NCBI GenBank assembly: GCA_003008705.1
Contig: PDUO01000102.1
Location: 2,776-66,775, forward strand
Source: Pezicula radicicola
Taxonomy: Eukaryota; Ascomycota; Leotiomycetes; Helotiales; Dermateaceae
DNA: 64,000 nt
Direction: 5' to 3'
A program made the translations under genes and the position numbers. The notes beneath the pieces were generated by a model. The model saw only the letters and a program-made list of their open reading frames with translations, ran no database searches and was not told where the DNA came from. This document shows positions 1 through 14,279 of the stretch, piece after piece (positions within the stretch are counted from its first letter, which is position 1; each line of letters starts with the position of its first letter).

Positions 1-3000
1 AAGAGAAAATAAGAAAAGAAAAGAAAGAAGATAAAAAGAAAAAGAAAAAGAAAAAGAAAAATAAAGCTAATAATAAAAACCTAAGTCTAACTATAGTAGA
101 TCCTTATCTACCTTAACTTTAACCTTCCTTATACCCTATTTCCCTTTTTATTTTCTTATCTAACTATCTCTTTCCTCTATATCTATACCCTTTAATAAGT
201 ATTCTACCTACTTACTTACTTATTTACTTTCTACTATTGAAGTCTATCTAACCTCTTCTGAAACTTCTCTATCTAATCCTAAGTATTACTATCCCTATTC
301 TTATCTATAACTATATCTCCTTCTATACCTACTCCTCCCCCTATACTATTAAAAGTACCTAGAATATTAAAAGCCTCTCTAACCTTCCTCTCTAAAACCT
401 TTAATCTACTTCTCTATTTCTAATCTAAATCTCTTAATATTTAAAAAGCCTTATTAAACCTACTCTATATACTATATAATATAGTATATACTATAATTAA
501 TTCCTAGTATATCTATTCGTAGACTATTAATATATAATAAAGGTTTATAAAGGTTATAAGGATTTTATTAGATATATTTTATAAGTTTTATATAAGTATA
601 GAGCTTAGGTTTAGATTTAGAGTTAGAGTAGATATTAAGAATAAGGATAATATTATAGTATCTATTAAGAATAGTACTATTAAAGATATACCTTATTATT
701 ATTATTTTTCTTAATATCCTTTTTTATTCTTTATATTTAGAGTCTAGTACTCTAAAGCTTAGTTCTAGTTTTAGTTTTAAATCTAAACTCTAAAAGAGAA
801 GGGGTTATTATTATTTACTTTTATTATTATTATCTTCTTATAGTTTAATATATCTAGTATAAAGGAGGAGACTTAGAAATAACTATTATTACTAGTATTA
901 TTATAATAACTTAACTTACTACCTTTGGATTTTTATTAATATTAATACTAGTATTATTATTATTATTATATAAGGGTTATTAAACTATTAATTAGATCTT
1001 TTATATTATTAGTATTATTATTTCTAAGTCTATAATCTTAGTATTAATATTAGTTTTAATATTTATTTTAGTATTTATATTAGTATCTATTTTAATATTA
1101 ATAGTTATTAGTTAGTCTCTATAAACTAATAGATTATACCTTATTATAAGAAGCTTAATTATCTATAATATTACTACTAGTATTAGTATTATTTATCTTC
1201 CTTATTACTTTATTTAACTTATCTAATCTATTAAACTTATTAAGTTTAACTTTAATTTCTTAAGTTCTCTATATTATTACTAATAGTTCTAACCCCGGCC
1301 CCTTTAATAATACTAATACTAATAAGCTTTAAGATAGAATAAATCTACCTAGTATAATACTAAGACTTAATCTTTACTAGACTTATCCTTCTTATTATAT
1401 TCTCTCTATTTAGGGTTAGTAACTACTTTAGAGAGGTCTTTCTTATTATAAGTAATAATTTAGAATTCTATAATTTACTAAGGGTTAGTTTATAGACTAG
1501 TAAGGATTTACTAGTTAGATATTATCTAATTAATAAAGGTTTAACTAGATATTTATTAACTAATAAAGATTTATTAACTAGTAAGGATTAGTTAGATAGT
1601 AGATATTAGATTAATAGATATTTTTAGACTAGATATTTTTATTTCTATCTCTATTTATATTTATATTTTTATATTGATTTCTAAGTTTATTTCTATTAAT
1701 AACTTTACTTATATTTATATATCTATTTCTATTTATAATTAGATATATCTAGGAATTATTATAAGTAAATTTAATTAATTTTCTAGTCTATAGTAATAGA
1801 CTTATTATAGTTACCTCTAGGCTAAGACTAATAAGACTATTAAAAAAAAAATTATTAACTAAATATAATAAATAAGATAATAATAAAATTATATACTTTA
1901 GATTATAATAGTTTATAATATATAGAATAATAGAAGGTCCTAGTTTAGAGTTTTTATTTATAAGTCTCTCTAATCTTCTCTTTCTACTATTATCTCTTAT
2001 ATTATTCTTCTAATAATTATTATTATTACTCTTCTTATTTTTAACTATATTCTTTCTAGCTTAACTTATTTCCTTCTATATAAATTATAGTTTAACTTAG
2101 ACCTTTATATTAATTAAATTATTAATAGATATTCTAATATAATTATATATCCCTCTATAGATATAGAGTCTAAGGACTAGTAGGAGCTTATCTATATTTA
2201 TTATTTAAATTATAATATAGTTACTTTCTTAGAGATAGTTATATTAGATAAAGTTTATAAATATTATCTTATAATCTAGTATCTAGTAGAAGGGATTAGA
2301 TAAGACTAGAATATTAGTTAAGTATCTAAAAATATAGATAGTATCCTAGTTAGTAGAATCTATACTATAGGTTAGACTTAGTTATTAAAATAGTTAGAGA
2401 AGGTAATACTAGTTAAAGAGGAATTATAATAAGTTAACCTTAATAATAAATAATAAAATAAAACTATCTAATATTCTTATAAAGGTTATTTACCCTACCT
2501 AGAGAAGAGGAAAAGTAGATACTAAAGTTATAATAGTTATTATAACTATAGTATAGTTAATATAGTTAACTATTATTCTTTTATTATAAATTAATTTTAA
2601 TTTAGAATCCTATAATTATAGTAACTATCTTATTTATACTAACTAATAAGTATTCTATTATTATATTTTAATATATTCTAAATTTCTAGTCTCTATTAAT
2701 ATATAGACTTTCAGAGATAAAGAAGCTATAGTTTCCCTTAGTATAAATCTATCTATCTTAGAATATTTTTATTATATTTATAAAAAAGTATACTTTAATA
2801 TCTTACTAGCTCCTATTATTTTAATTACTACTTATTAAGGATAGTTACTACTTAGTAAAATAATAACTATAGATATATTATATATCTAGATAATTATTAT
2901 AGTTATTATATACTTAGAATTATTTATATTATTAAGCTTATAATTTATTAAAAGAGTTTACTTTATAACCTATAAGAATATAAAGTACTTTTATTATATA

Positions 3001-6000
3001 GTAACTTATATATTATTTCTACTAACTTATAAATACCTCTTATAAACTAATAAAGAACTATTTAACTTAGAGTTATATACTAATATTAATATCTTAGAGT
3101 ATTTATATCTCAGGAACTAAATTATCTATCCTCTAGTTATTTATACTTAGACTAGTAGGATATTATTATTTTATATAGTATATACTATAATACCTCTATA
3201 AAATATATTAATAACTCTTTATATCTTATAAGTCTTCTTTAGTCCTATAATTTATAATTATATATAGATTTAATATCTATTATATATTATTCCTTAACCT
3301 TATTAGTATATAACTAAAAACTAAACTTTTCTATTATTCTTTTTATCTATTTATAATTAATAAAGTTAACTTAACTCTAGTAATACTTATTAATTACTAC
3401 TAGTACCTTATACTAAGAACTTTCCTATCTACTAAGTAAGATAATATATAATAATAAATAAAGATAAATTTCTATAGTAATAAGTTTATTTTCTCTTTTT
3501 AACTAAATTCAATCTATCTAATCTTATTTCTCTTATACTATAGTATATCTACTACTACTAATAATAAAAATATTATAAATAATTCTAAGGATAGACTCCT
3601 TATAATATATATAAAGAAAGTAAGAAGGTTTATAAGATATTATAATAAAGAAAGGTTAGCTCCTTATATATACCTATATATATATACTTCTATAGCTTAT
3701 AAATCTATATTTCTTAGTCTTGATTTAATAATTAAATAGTATATAACTTTATAAAGTAGTCCTTATAATATAATAATATATTTACTATAGTATCTAAGAA
3801 CTATAAAGATATTTAGACTCCTTATATAGAAAACAACTATTAATACCTTTAGTCTATTATATTATATTCTAATTATATTTTCAACTATAATTCTCTTACT
3901 AAAAATAAGAGGGATAACTATAATCTATTTAATAGTTATAATATTACTCTTTCTTTATAGAAACTTAGTAGAATTTACCTACTAACTTAATAATAGTATA
4001 ATTATAATATTATTCTAATACTAATCTCCTCTATTCAATAAGTCTATAATAGATATATATTAATAGTACCTTAGGTAATAACTTTTAAAGAATAATATAA
4101 TTATTATAATCTTCTATAAATACTACTTATTAAAACTCTCTAGTTACCCTAACCTATTAATCCCCTAATATATATATTATCTATTAGAGAATATAATTAA
4201 AATAATCTTTTATAAACTTAATCTAGTCCTCTATCAAGATATTAAATAAGAGTAATAAATAATAGTAAATAGAATTAATATAATTAAAACTATTATTACT
4301 ATTACCTCTTTAAAACTTCTCTATTTATAGAACCTCTCTAACTATACTAATCTATTAAGAAGATTCTTCTACTATTATAGTCTACTATAGAAACTCTTTC
4401 TCTACTCTTATAATCCTTATCTTTCTAATCTACTCTATAATATAACTACTAGGTCCTAATTATAACTAGAGTTATAGTAGAAAATAATAAAGTATTATTA
4501 TCTTCTTCTTCCTCTTCTTTCTTATCTTATTCTTTACTATTAGATTCTAGAACTAGTATAATAAAAGAGATAGAAATACTAGAGATAATATTACTTAAAG
4601 TATATAATATCTTATAAACCCCTTCTTAATCTTCTTTATCTTTAGTATTTAATCTTAATAGTTAGAGAGGGATAGTAACCTCCTTGGATATATAGAAAGA
4701 CTTATTACTATACTATATATAGTATAGGGTAATAAATACTATAATAATATTATAATTTTATACTTATAACCTAGAGTTTTTATTATTTATAATTATTTTA
4801 TCTTTTATTATTATTTAGGGTTCTTAGGTTATCTTCTTTACTTACTATTAAACTTATCTTTAATAAAATTATTTTCTACTTTCTTTATTTATTATCTAAC
4901 TTATCTTTAATAAAAGGATTTCTTATTTTTAATTTATTTCTATTTTATTTTATTTTAAATTTAGATTTAGATACTATCTTACTCTCTATCTTATTATCTT
5001 ACTATCTTATTATTTCTTTATCTATTAATTTATATTTTATAAAATAAAAAGACTTTAAACTTTTAATATTAAATAATATAACTTATACTATATTTAATAT
5101 TTAGTTCTAAACTAGATTAGTACTTTTATTATTATAAACCTTTAATTATATATAATATTAAGTAAGAGTTTAAATTATCTAAATTCTAAAAATAAATAAG
5201 AGGTAATAGACCTTTATATATATTAAATAAATATAATATAAGTAAGTAGTAATATATAATAGTAATAGTAGTAGATTTTAAGTTTTTAAGTTTTTATATA
5301 AAAGCTAGAGTACTAGAATAAATCTACTTATAGTAGATAATTATATAACTATTCTTATATATTTATTAAATTTAATAATATATAAAAGCTAAGTATTAAT
5401 TAAAGTCTAATTTCTATACTAAATAAGATATTCTAGTTATAATAGTATTATAGATAGAGTACTATATATAAAATCAAGGTTATTAGAAGCCTAAGCTAAA
5501 GGTTTAAATAAGAAATATAATTTATTTTAATAATATACCTCTAATATATAATAAAATAAGCTTATAGTAGTTTTATTTCTAGTTATTTATATTACTTTTA
5601 TTTCTTTACTTTCTTTTTCTACTTTCTTTCTTTCTTTTCTTCCTTTAAGTTTCTTATTATACTTACTTAGTATAAATAGATTATATTACCTTAGTCTATT
5701 ATATTAAATAAGTTTCTTATTCTTTTCTTATATAGTAACTAAAGTTATCTTAGAAGCTATATATACTTATTCTATAATATAACTTCTAAGATTATTAAAT
5801 TTAATATTACTTTTTAATATTATTAATATTAGAATATATTTTATAATATACCTTCCTTACTAATAATACTAATAATACTACTAAAGATATTAATTATTAT
5901 ACTTAGTATATTATAATTATTCCTTATCTTATCTTTATTCTAATTCTCTCTTTCTTATATCTTCTATTTAAATAATTATAATAATAAGGAATATCTCTAT

Positions 6001-7682
6001 TAAAACTATATAAGTATTATCTTTTAACTCTTTTATTTCTATCTTTTTATAATTTATAAGTCTTATATATACCAACTATATATTATATAGAGTAAATATA
6101 TTAATTAAAACTATATAAATATTATCTCTTAAACTATCTTACCCCTCTATCTTTATACTTACTTACTAAAAATTAAAAATATCTATATTAAATACTAAGA
6201 AAATATAAATACTTATTTACTAGAATTAAAATCTTTATATTAAAACTATATAAGTACTACTATTTTAACTTATCTTTTATCTTTATACTTATCTATTAGA
6301 AATTAAATAATATTTATATCTAAATCTAATAAAGTATAAACTATTAAGTTAGTCTTTTATATTTTATAAATATATATCTATCTATCTATTCTATCTTATA
6401 AGCCCTATTATATATCTTACTATTAGTTAAACTATTAGAAATCTAATTTATAAAAAGTACCTTAAATTCTATAGTCTCTTCTTTATTCCTATACTTTAAT
6501 ATTAAACTTCTCTACTAGTATCTAGGTTTAAGTATATAGATAATATCCTTTTATCTTCTAACCTTTTCTATTATACCTACTTAAGTTAATAAATAATATA
6601 AGTTAACTAATAAACTTAAATAGAAATTATAAAGAAATATACTTAGTAAACTTTAAGTTAGGAGTAATACTTAGTATACTTAGTAATTTTTAATAACTAA
6701 CTTTAATATAAACCTATAATAACTTATACTTATACTTATACTTACTTATAGTTATACTTATAATTAAGAAATATAGATCCTTAGTATATCTAGAGAGAGA
6801 CTTAAAAGCTCTACTTAGACTAGCCCTTCCTTAGATATATACTTAGAGTATTAAGTAGACTTTAATAATATCCTTCTATATAAAAGACTTAACTATACTT
6901 TATACTTACTTAATTTTAATAATAAGAATATTTACCTATATATCTAACTCTTAGAAAAACCTCTACTCTACTTATCTTACTAATTAAACTTTTAATACTA
7001 TACCTCTATTATAACTATAACTATAATTATAATTATAATTTAACTAATATTATCTTTCAACCTTAATACCTTATCTATCTATTATTAACTAAAATATATC
7101 TATCTATAAAAACCTACTATCTTAAAACTATTACTATAAACTAATCTTATTTTATATCCTTTAATCTATAGAATTAGAAGATTACTAAGTCTATATATAG
7201 CTCTATTTATATCTAATACCTTAGACCTATATTATAACTCTTTTAATAACTCCCTCTAAGAACTAGAGGGGAAGAATAATAAAGAATTTATAAGCTTATA
7301 ATTCCTCTATACTAATAAAATACTTTATTTAATATATATATTCTAAGGGATCTCTCTTAATATAGACTAAATCTCTTTTTAAATTAACTTATAAACTATA
7401 CCTCCTTAAATAAGAAGACTACTATATTATACTATATTATATTATACCTTAAGGCTTTTCTCTTCTTCTTTATCTAGATAAATATTACTTATTAAAAGAT
7501 TAAGAAATTATAATTTATTTTCTATTATCTTAGAAATATATATAGAATAGAAAGGGAATAAAAGTTATATTTATTTTATTTAGTCTACTTAGTTTATTAC
7601 TACTAATAATAAATTACTTATATAGTTCCTTAACTCCTTAACTCCTTAACTCCCTTTATTACTTCCCCCTCTTCTTATTCTT

Positions 7683-7761
7683 ATCTTCTCCTCTTCCTCT
7701 CTTCTCTTCTCTAAGATACTAGTTATATCTTAGAGAAGTAAGAGAGTTAGGAGGAGAAGAT
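7683..7761. repeat. Imperfect palindrome, copy 1
   Basis: Two arms of about 36 bases face each other around a 7-base loop. The inner 13 bases of each arm (CTTCTCTAAGATA and its complement) pair perfectly and the outer parts pair with a few mismatches. A related palindrome lies about 190 bp downstream. It could be the fused ends of inverted repeat elements. Function unknown. Confidence 0.6.
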
Positions 7762-7869
7762 TTATAATTAGATATCTAGATTAGAAAGATATATAAAGGG
7801 AGGGATAGTAGTATATAGATAGTAGTAGTAGTATATAAAGGAAATCAATCCTCTTATCTCCCCTTCTCT

Positions 7870-7950
7870 CTCTTCCCTTCCTCTCTTTCTCCTTCTCTAG
7901 GATACTAGCTATATCTTAGGGAAGTTAAAAGAGAGGAAGAGGGGGATTAA
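7870..7950. repeat. Imperfect palindrome, copy 2
   Basis: The core (CTTCTCTAGGATA, 7-base loop, TATCTTAGGGAAG) is the same palindrome as at 7,683-7,761 with a few substitutions. It is again flanked by pyrimidine-rich DNA on the left and purine-rich DNA on the right. The two copies imply a duplicated element within the AT-rich block. Confidence 0.55.
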
Positions 7951-8040
7951 AGAAGAGAGGAATATAAGAAGGAAGTTAATAGAAGAAGAAGATTTATTAT
8001 AGTAGATAATAGATTATAGATTAGTATATTATAAAAGAAG

Positions 8041-8058
8041 ATATATATATATATATAT
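8041..8058. repeat. AT dinucleotide microsatellite
   Basis: A run of about nine AT units inside the AT-rich block. It is a simple repeat with no visible function. Confidence 0.7.
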
Positions 8059-8569
8059 TAAATTAAGAAAATTAAATAATTATCTACTTATTAAATATTA
8101 TATATTTTTCTATATATTTATAACTATTGAATAGATTATAAGAATAGATTCCTTTTAGATATATAAACTATAATATATTATATCTTAAACTATATATAAA
8201 GGGTTCCTTTATTTATTTATTAAATAAAGAAAGGTATTAATTATATTTAGCTTTATTCCTTATTCTCTTCTTTTAATCTTAATCTTAATCTTAATTTATT
8301 TTCTTATTCCCTTCTTATTCTCTAAAATAATTAAATTTATTTCTAAATTTTTATTTTTTTTATTTTTAAATAAACTTTAAACTAATATTAAGATAGAGAG
8401 AAAGAGAATAGATATTTATAAATAAGTAGTAAGAGTTATATAATATTAGTAACTCCTCTTTAAGCTAAACTAATAGAGATTAGAATAATAATAATAAAAT
8501 AAATAATAAAATAAATAATAAAATTAATAAAAAAACTAATAAGAAAATCTATTTTCTTCTTCTTCTCCC

Positions 8570-11200
8570 TCTATATCGTTGTTAACATTGATAGTAATAA
8601 TAATAGTAAAGTCTTATTATAGTTATAATCTACCTCTACTACTATTACTACTATTACTATAATATAATATATAACCTTCTTCTTCTTCTTTATTATTACC
8701 TCTACCTACTAGTTTATCTACTATAGTAGCTATAGAGCCTCCTTATAGTTACTATTCCCTACTATCAATACTATTAATACTACTACTAGTATAATAATAT
8801 AATATATAGTAGTCTTCACCCTTATATCCCCCTCCCCCCTCTATACTATATTCTATAATAATAGAGTATTATAGTTATAATATACTACTACTATTACTAC
8901 CGTTACTACTATAGTTACTATATTATCATCATTATCTGATAGCTCTATACCGCCGCCGCTATAGTAGTAATAGTATAAACTAAGTATAACTAGTGTCTTC
9001 TACTTCTTAGCTCTTAATACTATTCTATATCTAAGCTCCTCCTATCTTCGTTCTATAATACTCCTCCTCCTTCTCCTTCTTATTATACTAATTTAATATA
9101 TATAATAATAACTATTATCTACTACTACTACTACTATCTATCTAATAATATCTATACCCTAACCTACTAATAATAATAATAATAGTATATTAACTAGAGC
9201 CTCTACTTATAGATAAGTAGTTCCTATAGCTTATTATCCTCTTTTTAGTATACTAGGCTTATAATTATCTATTTATAACTAAGTAGTTTATAAACCTAGT
9301 ATATAGAGTTAGCTAGATAGTAGATAATATAGTTAAGGTAGTAGGTATTATTAATACTCTAATAGTTAAGGTTAATTATATTACTTAGACTAGGAGTATA
9401 TTATAATACTTATTTAACTTTAGTTAAAAAGAAGGGATAATAACTATTAGAGAGTCTATTACTAGTATAGTTATATCTATCTATATAGTAGTATTTCTTT
9501 CTTCTATCTCTAATCTATAATAGTAGATATAGTCTATAGTTTAGAGTTTCCCTCCTATAATTAAGATAATAGTATATAATAAGAGTATCTTTATTAAGAT
9601 TAACTTTAATCTAGATATAATAACTATTCTATATACTATCTCTAAATATAAGACCTAGGTTAAGAGTATAATATATATAGTTAAGATCTTAAGTATTAAC
9701 TCTAAGGGTATTATTATTAACTAACTTATAAAGGTTAAGGATAGTTTATACTCTATTAATAATAGATTCTAATATTAGGAAACAACCCTCTTTAATACTA
9801 TTAACTAGATTATTATTATATTATAGGATTATAGTAATATTAATATATAACTCTTATCCTAGTATAAAGTAAGGGAAATCTAATCTCTTATCTTTATTAT
9901 TACCTCTTCTCTATCCCTTATCGTCTTTAGTAAGATTAACCTTAACTATCGTCTTCACGAGGTTACCCTCTTATATAGTCTCCTTATCTCCTAAGAATCT
10001 TAATATATTATCCTAGCTAGAACTACCTTTATTAGAGAACTTAATATCCTCCTTAAATATCTAATTAATATAATCTAAGTAGCTAAGATAATCTACTAAG
10101 AGATAAAGGTAGATTATACTAAGTATAATAATAAGATACTTTAGAAGTAGTTTAGTATTAGAAATAAGATATATATTATAAGCCTCTCTAATAATAGTAT
10201 AGATCTCTAGATAATGATTATAATTATAAAAACTATTAAGTAGTATATTTCTAAGTATATCTTATAGATAGAAGATATAGTAACTACTTTTTAGGATTTA
10301 TATATTAAGGCTTAGAATAGATATATAACTTTACTTAATAATAGCTAGAGCTTTAGTATTCAAGTATAATAGTTAGTTTAGTATACTAAGGTAAAGCTAT
10401 ATATAATTAAGACCTTGGGCTAGAAGGTTAAGTATAGAGAGGAGTTTAAGAGGGAATATATTAAAAGACTAAGGGTAGTAGGGGTATAGTAGATAATAGT
10501 TTATAAGGTACCTAGATTAATAAATAAAAGAGGGAGGGAGCTAGGTTAAGTAAGCTTATAGATCATTGGTAGAGTAGTAAGGAGTACTTAGGATTAGGAA
10601 CTAATAGTACTCTATAGTAGTACTATTATTATAGGTTATATTAGGATATATAATCTAATAGATAGATTTATAATATTAGATAGTAATAAATAAAGGAGGG
10701 AAGGGGTTCTAGATATAGAGGTTGAATTTATATAATAAACTATATAGGTAGATAACTAATAATATATTAGATACCTTTTAAAACTATAAGATAAGTCCTT
10801 AACGAGCTAGGACTTAATAGTTTATTACTACTACTCCTTGATATTACTTATTCAACTATAAATAGAGTATATCTAGATAAAAATATTCATCGATAAGAAG
10901 GGTTAGGGTTAAATAGAATAAATATAATTATATTTTCCTTCTTTATATATAGAGTAAGAGAGAGAGACTACTATATAGTCTAGTAGTACTTTCTTCTATT
11001 TAAGCTATCCTTCTTAATAAATCTTAAAGTATTCCTAGAAGGAAATAAGGTAGTAGATTAATTTTATAGAGAAAGAGAAATAGAATTCTTAGTATTAAAT
11101 TATAGTTTACTAAGCTATAAGGTATATATAAATTAGTAGTTACTCTTTAGTCCAACTATCTAAGTTTTCCCTACTTATTATTATACTAGGGATAAGTTAT
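8570..11200. other. Less degraded part of the AT-rich block, possible transposon remnant
   Basis: This stretch has more G, C, CpG, CpA and TpG than the first 8.5 kb. Around 9,500-10,600 short coding-like runs of mixed residues can be read on the + strand between frequent TAG and TAA codons. That would fit a decayed transposon ORF, but I could not recognise reverse transcriptase, integrase or transposase motifs. The call rests on composition and context only. Confidence 0.3.
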
Positions 11201-11586
11201 TACTACCGCCTTCTAGTAATATACTTAAGATTACAGGACTCTAACTAATTAATTAATAATAGAAAAAGATAATAATTATAACTTAATCCTAGAGAGTACC
11301 TCTATTAAGATTCAAGTAACTACTAACTATACCAGAGTATTAATATCATTTTATATATAGACCAGTATATAATATAGTATTACTCAATAATTGAAACTAC
11401 TTAGTATAGCTACTAAGAGTACTATACTAGAGAAACTAATAATAATAATATATTTCTAATAATTTACTGAATTCATAAGATAGAATATCTTAGGGTAAGT
11501 CTTATACTATTATATATACTTTATATACCATAGGATATAAGAAAGTACTTTATCAATGATAATATTATATATAGCCCTAGGTAATA

Positions 11587-11718
11587 CTCCGCTAGCCCTC
11601 CGGGGGCCACTACTATGGAGGCTATCTAGAAGCTCGTGACTTATAAGCTATAGTAAATAGTCCACTCCTCCCCCCATGGTCGGCCTCTACGGCAGTGGCC
11701 CCCGGAGGGCCAGCGGAG
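11587..11718. repeat. 27-bp inverted repeat at the AT-rich boundary
   Basis: Bases 11,587-11,613 and 11,692-11,718 are inverted copies over 27 bases with only two differences. Both differences are C/T (or G/A) transitions, as RIP produces. The arms are GC-rich (GGCCCCCGGAGGG core) and stand exactly at the change from AT-rich to normal DNA. They could be terminal inverted repeats of a small element, or an inserted end of the repeat block. No target-site duplication was identified. Confidence 0.6.
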
Positions 11719-11720
11719 CG

Positions 11721-13900
11721 TCACCCGCCTGGGATACGGAGTACGTTCGCTCGTGGGAACGGGGTACAAAGAGGGGTGGCACCAGACGAGTCGATGTCAG
11801 CGGAAATGGTGTGTCCGAAAACGAGGGCGCTACCGTACCTCTGACTTCGAAGGGGAATGTTCACTGATATTCCCCGTTTAAGAAGGTTCTCGTAAATTGC
11901 CTTGCAGCCCGCAACAGCAGCAAGTACCAGGAGATTGTCGCCTCGGCGGTTCGTCTTCGAGATGTCAATTTCTAGACTGTCCCACCAGTCCCACCAGTCC
12001 CACAAATGGGTATAAAATGAGAAGCGGCACATTACAAAGACAGTGACGACTTCGGGAGATATTTCTTCCACATCAATCTCATAAAAGGCAGATAATAGCA
12101 CCTTCTTCCAACCGTCAGAGACAATCTAGCGATACTATCCTCGGTATTATACACTGCTCTCCCCCGGAGACCGAAGAAAGGTTTTCAAAAGGCGCATCAA
12201 TATGGGGTCCGCGTCTTCTTCCTCTTTTGTTACTCGCGCCTCATAGGATCTGATATGGATTATCCAATGGTGCCGCAAATATTTCTAAAACGGGTGCGCC
12301 AGATCAAAGATGTCCCGTAGTTCCGAGTCGTGCTTGTCATCCGAGCTCTTAGCCTTGTTCTCGATGATTGGATTCTTGTATGCCTCTATCAGAAGCTTGA
12401 GACAACATTTTGCAGCGTGACAGTGAGTCTGCCGAAGGTCCCAGTGGTTGTCTTCGAAATATTCCGACACCAAGAGATGCGAGAACCTCTAGACCTTTTG
12501 CTAAGAGTCGATGACAAGCAGATTATTGCAAAGATGCAGCTGCTAAGACTCGGTAATCTTATCAGACAAGTCGGAGGTATCTTTCTCTGAATCCAGACGA
12601 ATTGCAGATATAAGCTCCTCGCTGCTTAGCGGGCTGCAGGCACACATCACCCACATGAAAGCGCGGTCTGAGAGGACTTTGTCGTTTTCATCTCGCTCCT
12701 TGATTTCCTTGTAGATTTCATCGTACGTTGCCTTAAGGTTAGGTGGAAGCTTTCCAAGCCGATTTCTGGCGGCTGTTTCGCCCACACACTTCAGAATCTG
12801 CTTAACCTGCAAATCTACCCACAGAAACCTGCTCTACATTAGAGATAGCTCTCCGAAGTTATGTGGAGTACGCCTTACATCCCCCCTTGCTGCGTTTCAG
12901 AAGCGTGGTCTTAATTTCTCCCAGCAACAACATAGACCAGTCTTCCTTTTTGACTTTTTCATCTAGGAATTTCTCGATGTCGCCCTAATTGTCTGTAGCT
13001 TGAATTTTGATGTTCGGCCGAGAAGCGAAGTACGCCCGGATATCGCCGTCAGGCCGACTTGAGATGAAGACTTTGAGTGGCCTCTCAGACTTTGACAATA
13101 AGTCTTCTATCATCTCGACAAGCTGCCAGCGCGATTCCGGTTCGCACTCGTCAAGAGCATCAAGTATAAGAGTGGTCTTCGGGTAGAGATTCACCGACTG
13201 TAGGATGAACTACTTGTAGGCATCGAAGCTTAGATCGGACCCGTTCCGCTCCATTTCGTAGCAACGTTCTCGAAGCGTTGCCTGCATTTGTTCAGGACAG
13301 CCTGTAACTGTTGACAGCTGACGAACGTAGCTTTGGAGAACGGAGAGTGGTAGGCGTCGGGCCTCTTCGTTCCGATCGCAGTAGAAGAAAGCAAAGCCCT
13401 CATGATTCGTGGTGTTTTTCAGAACGTCCTGAACATGATCGATGAGCATGGAGGTGAGAAAGGTCTTGCCGGCGCCAGCTAGCAAATGTTAGCCTCCGAC
13501 AAATATATTGGAGACGGACAATGGGGCCACGGCACTCACGAGAACCTTGAAGCCACAAGATCACTGACGAACCAGTACTCCATCCACTCTGGCACGCCTG
13601 GACTTCATGGCCAAGCTTGGATTCTAGGCCAACTAATGTTTTAAACAGACCGTCAGTCTCTCCTGGATGAAAAATCGCATGTACAGTCTGCGCGGCCGTA
13701 TTCTGCAAGAAGAGTTTGGACGAATTCGCAAGAAGCTCGAGAGACGCACACAGTACAGGTCCACCAGGGGGTCCCGAAGAATTTTCAAGGCGGGCGGTGG
13801 CGTGTTTGTCACCAATTTGCGTCAGACAGCCGATAATTTCATGATTGCCGACTTTAAATCTCCAGGATTTAATTCCGTAGCATGATATCCCAGGCATCGT
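11721..13900 (-). pseudogene. NACHT/ankyrin NLR-like protein, broken
   Basis: The minus strand reads, in order, a Walker A motif (LLAGAGKTFLTS, near 13,475), a Walker B motif (TLILDALDEC, near 13,170), an SSRPDGD sensor-like motif, a winged-helix-like stretch (WVDLQVKQILKC, near 12,810) and an ankyrin-like segment (GDNLLVLAAVAGCKAIYENL, near 11,950). This order is that of fungal NOD-like receptors, cytosolic STAND ATPases linked to heterokaryon incompatibility and innate responses. Two in-frame TAG codons fall where the family has Gln, at about 13,207 and 12,983, and further frame breaks lie between 12,840 and 12,900 and upstream of the P-loop. The N-terminal effector domain is not recognisable. 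A short CCCACCAGT tandem repeat (11,979-12,003) encodes the Trp-Asp-rich stretch WDWWDWWDS. Inactive as read. Confidence 0.75.
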
Positions 13901-14279
13901 CTGGTGAGTACAATCGGTGGTAGAGCGTCAAGCGGCGGACGCAGACATCTTGGTACGGCGAAGTGGACGCGCAATAGGTGGGGAGGGTGATCAAGGAAGG
14001 TGTTAGTGAAACCAAAGGGGACAAGAGCTTTTGCCAGTATTTCAGAATCTTGTTGTAGCAACAAGGCATATCATGCTATTCAACCAACTTGTTCGTCCTG
14101 CCTTTTGCCAATAGAGGCTACGCTCAAAGATGCAAAGCCGCTCGCCAATTCTTTCGACGCCAGCCTATAGTCGATGCAGCCACAGCTGTGCTCGATAGAT
14201 TTAGCCATATAAAAGGTAAGTCCAAGACATATACAGAAACTCTCTGAAATCAGTGGACTGCCCGAGTCCACACTTTAGC

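Larger units (their letters stand above)
1..11580. repeat. AT-rich RIP-mutated repeat block
   Basis: This block contains almost only A, T and short C or G runs. CpA and TpG are nearly absent over kilobases while TpA is everywhere, and no reading frame of useful length survives on either strand. Loss of CpA/TpG with gain of TpA is the known product of fungal repeat-induced point mutation, so the block is probably old transposon copies mutated beyond recognition. Scattered CpA, TpG and CpG survive mainly from about 8,570 onward, so mutation is less complete there. It ends abruptly near 11,580, where composition returns to normal. I cannot identify the original elements. Confidence 0.9.

Noticed and set aside
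1..11580. AT-rich block as mitochondrial DNA or a centromere
   Set aside because: No mitochondrial genes are seen, and the specific loss of CpA/TpG points to RIP. AT richness alone cannot show a centromere.
11676..11867. GC-rich + strand frame of 63 codons
   Set aside because: It lies antisense to the ankyrin part of the NLR and contains one arm of the inverted repeat. It has no motif of its own.
13667..13885. Plus-strand frame of 72 codons
   Set aside because: It is antisense to the NLR relic and shows no recognisable domain.
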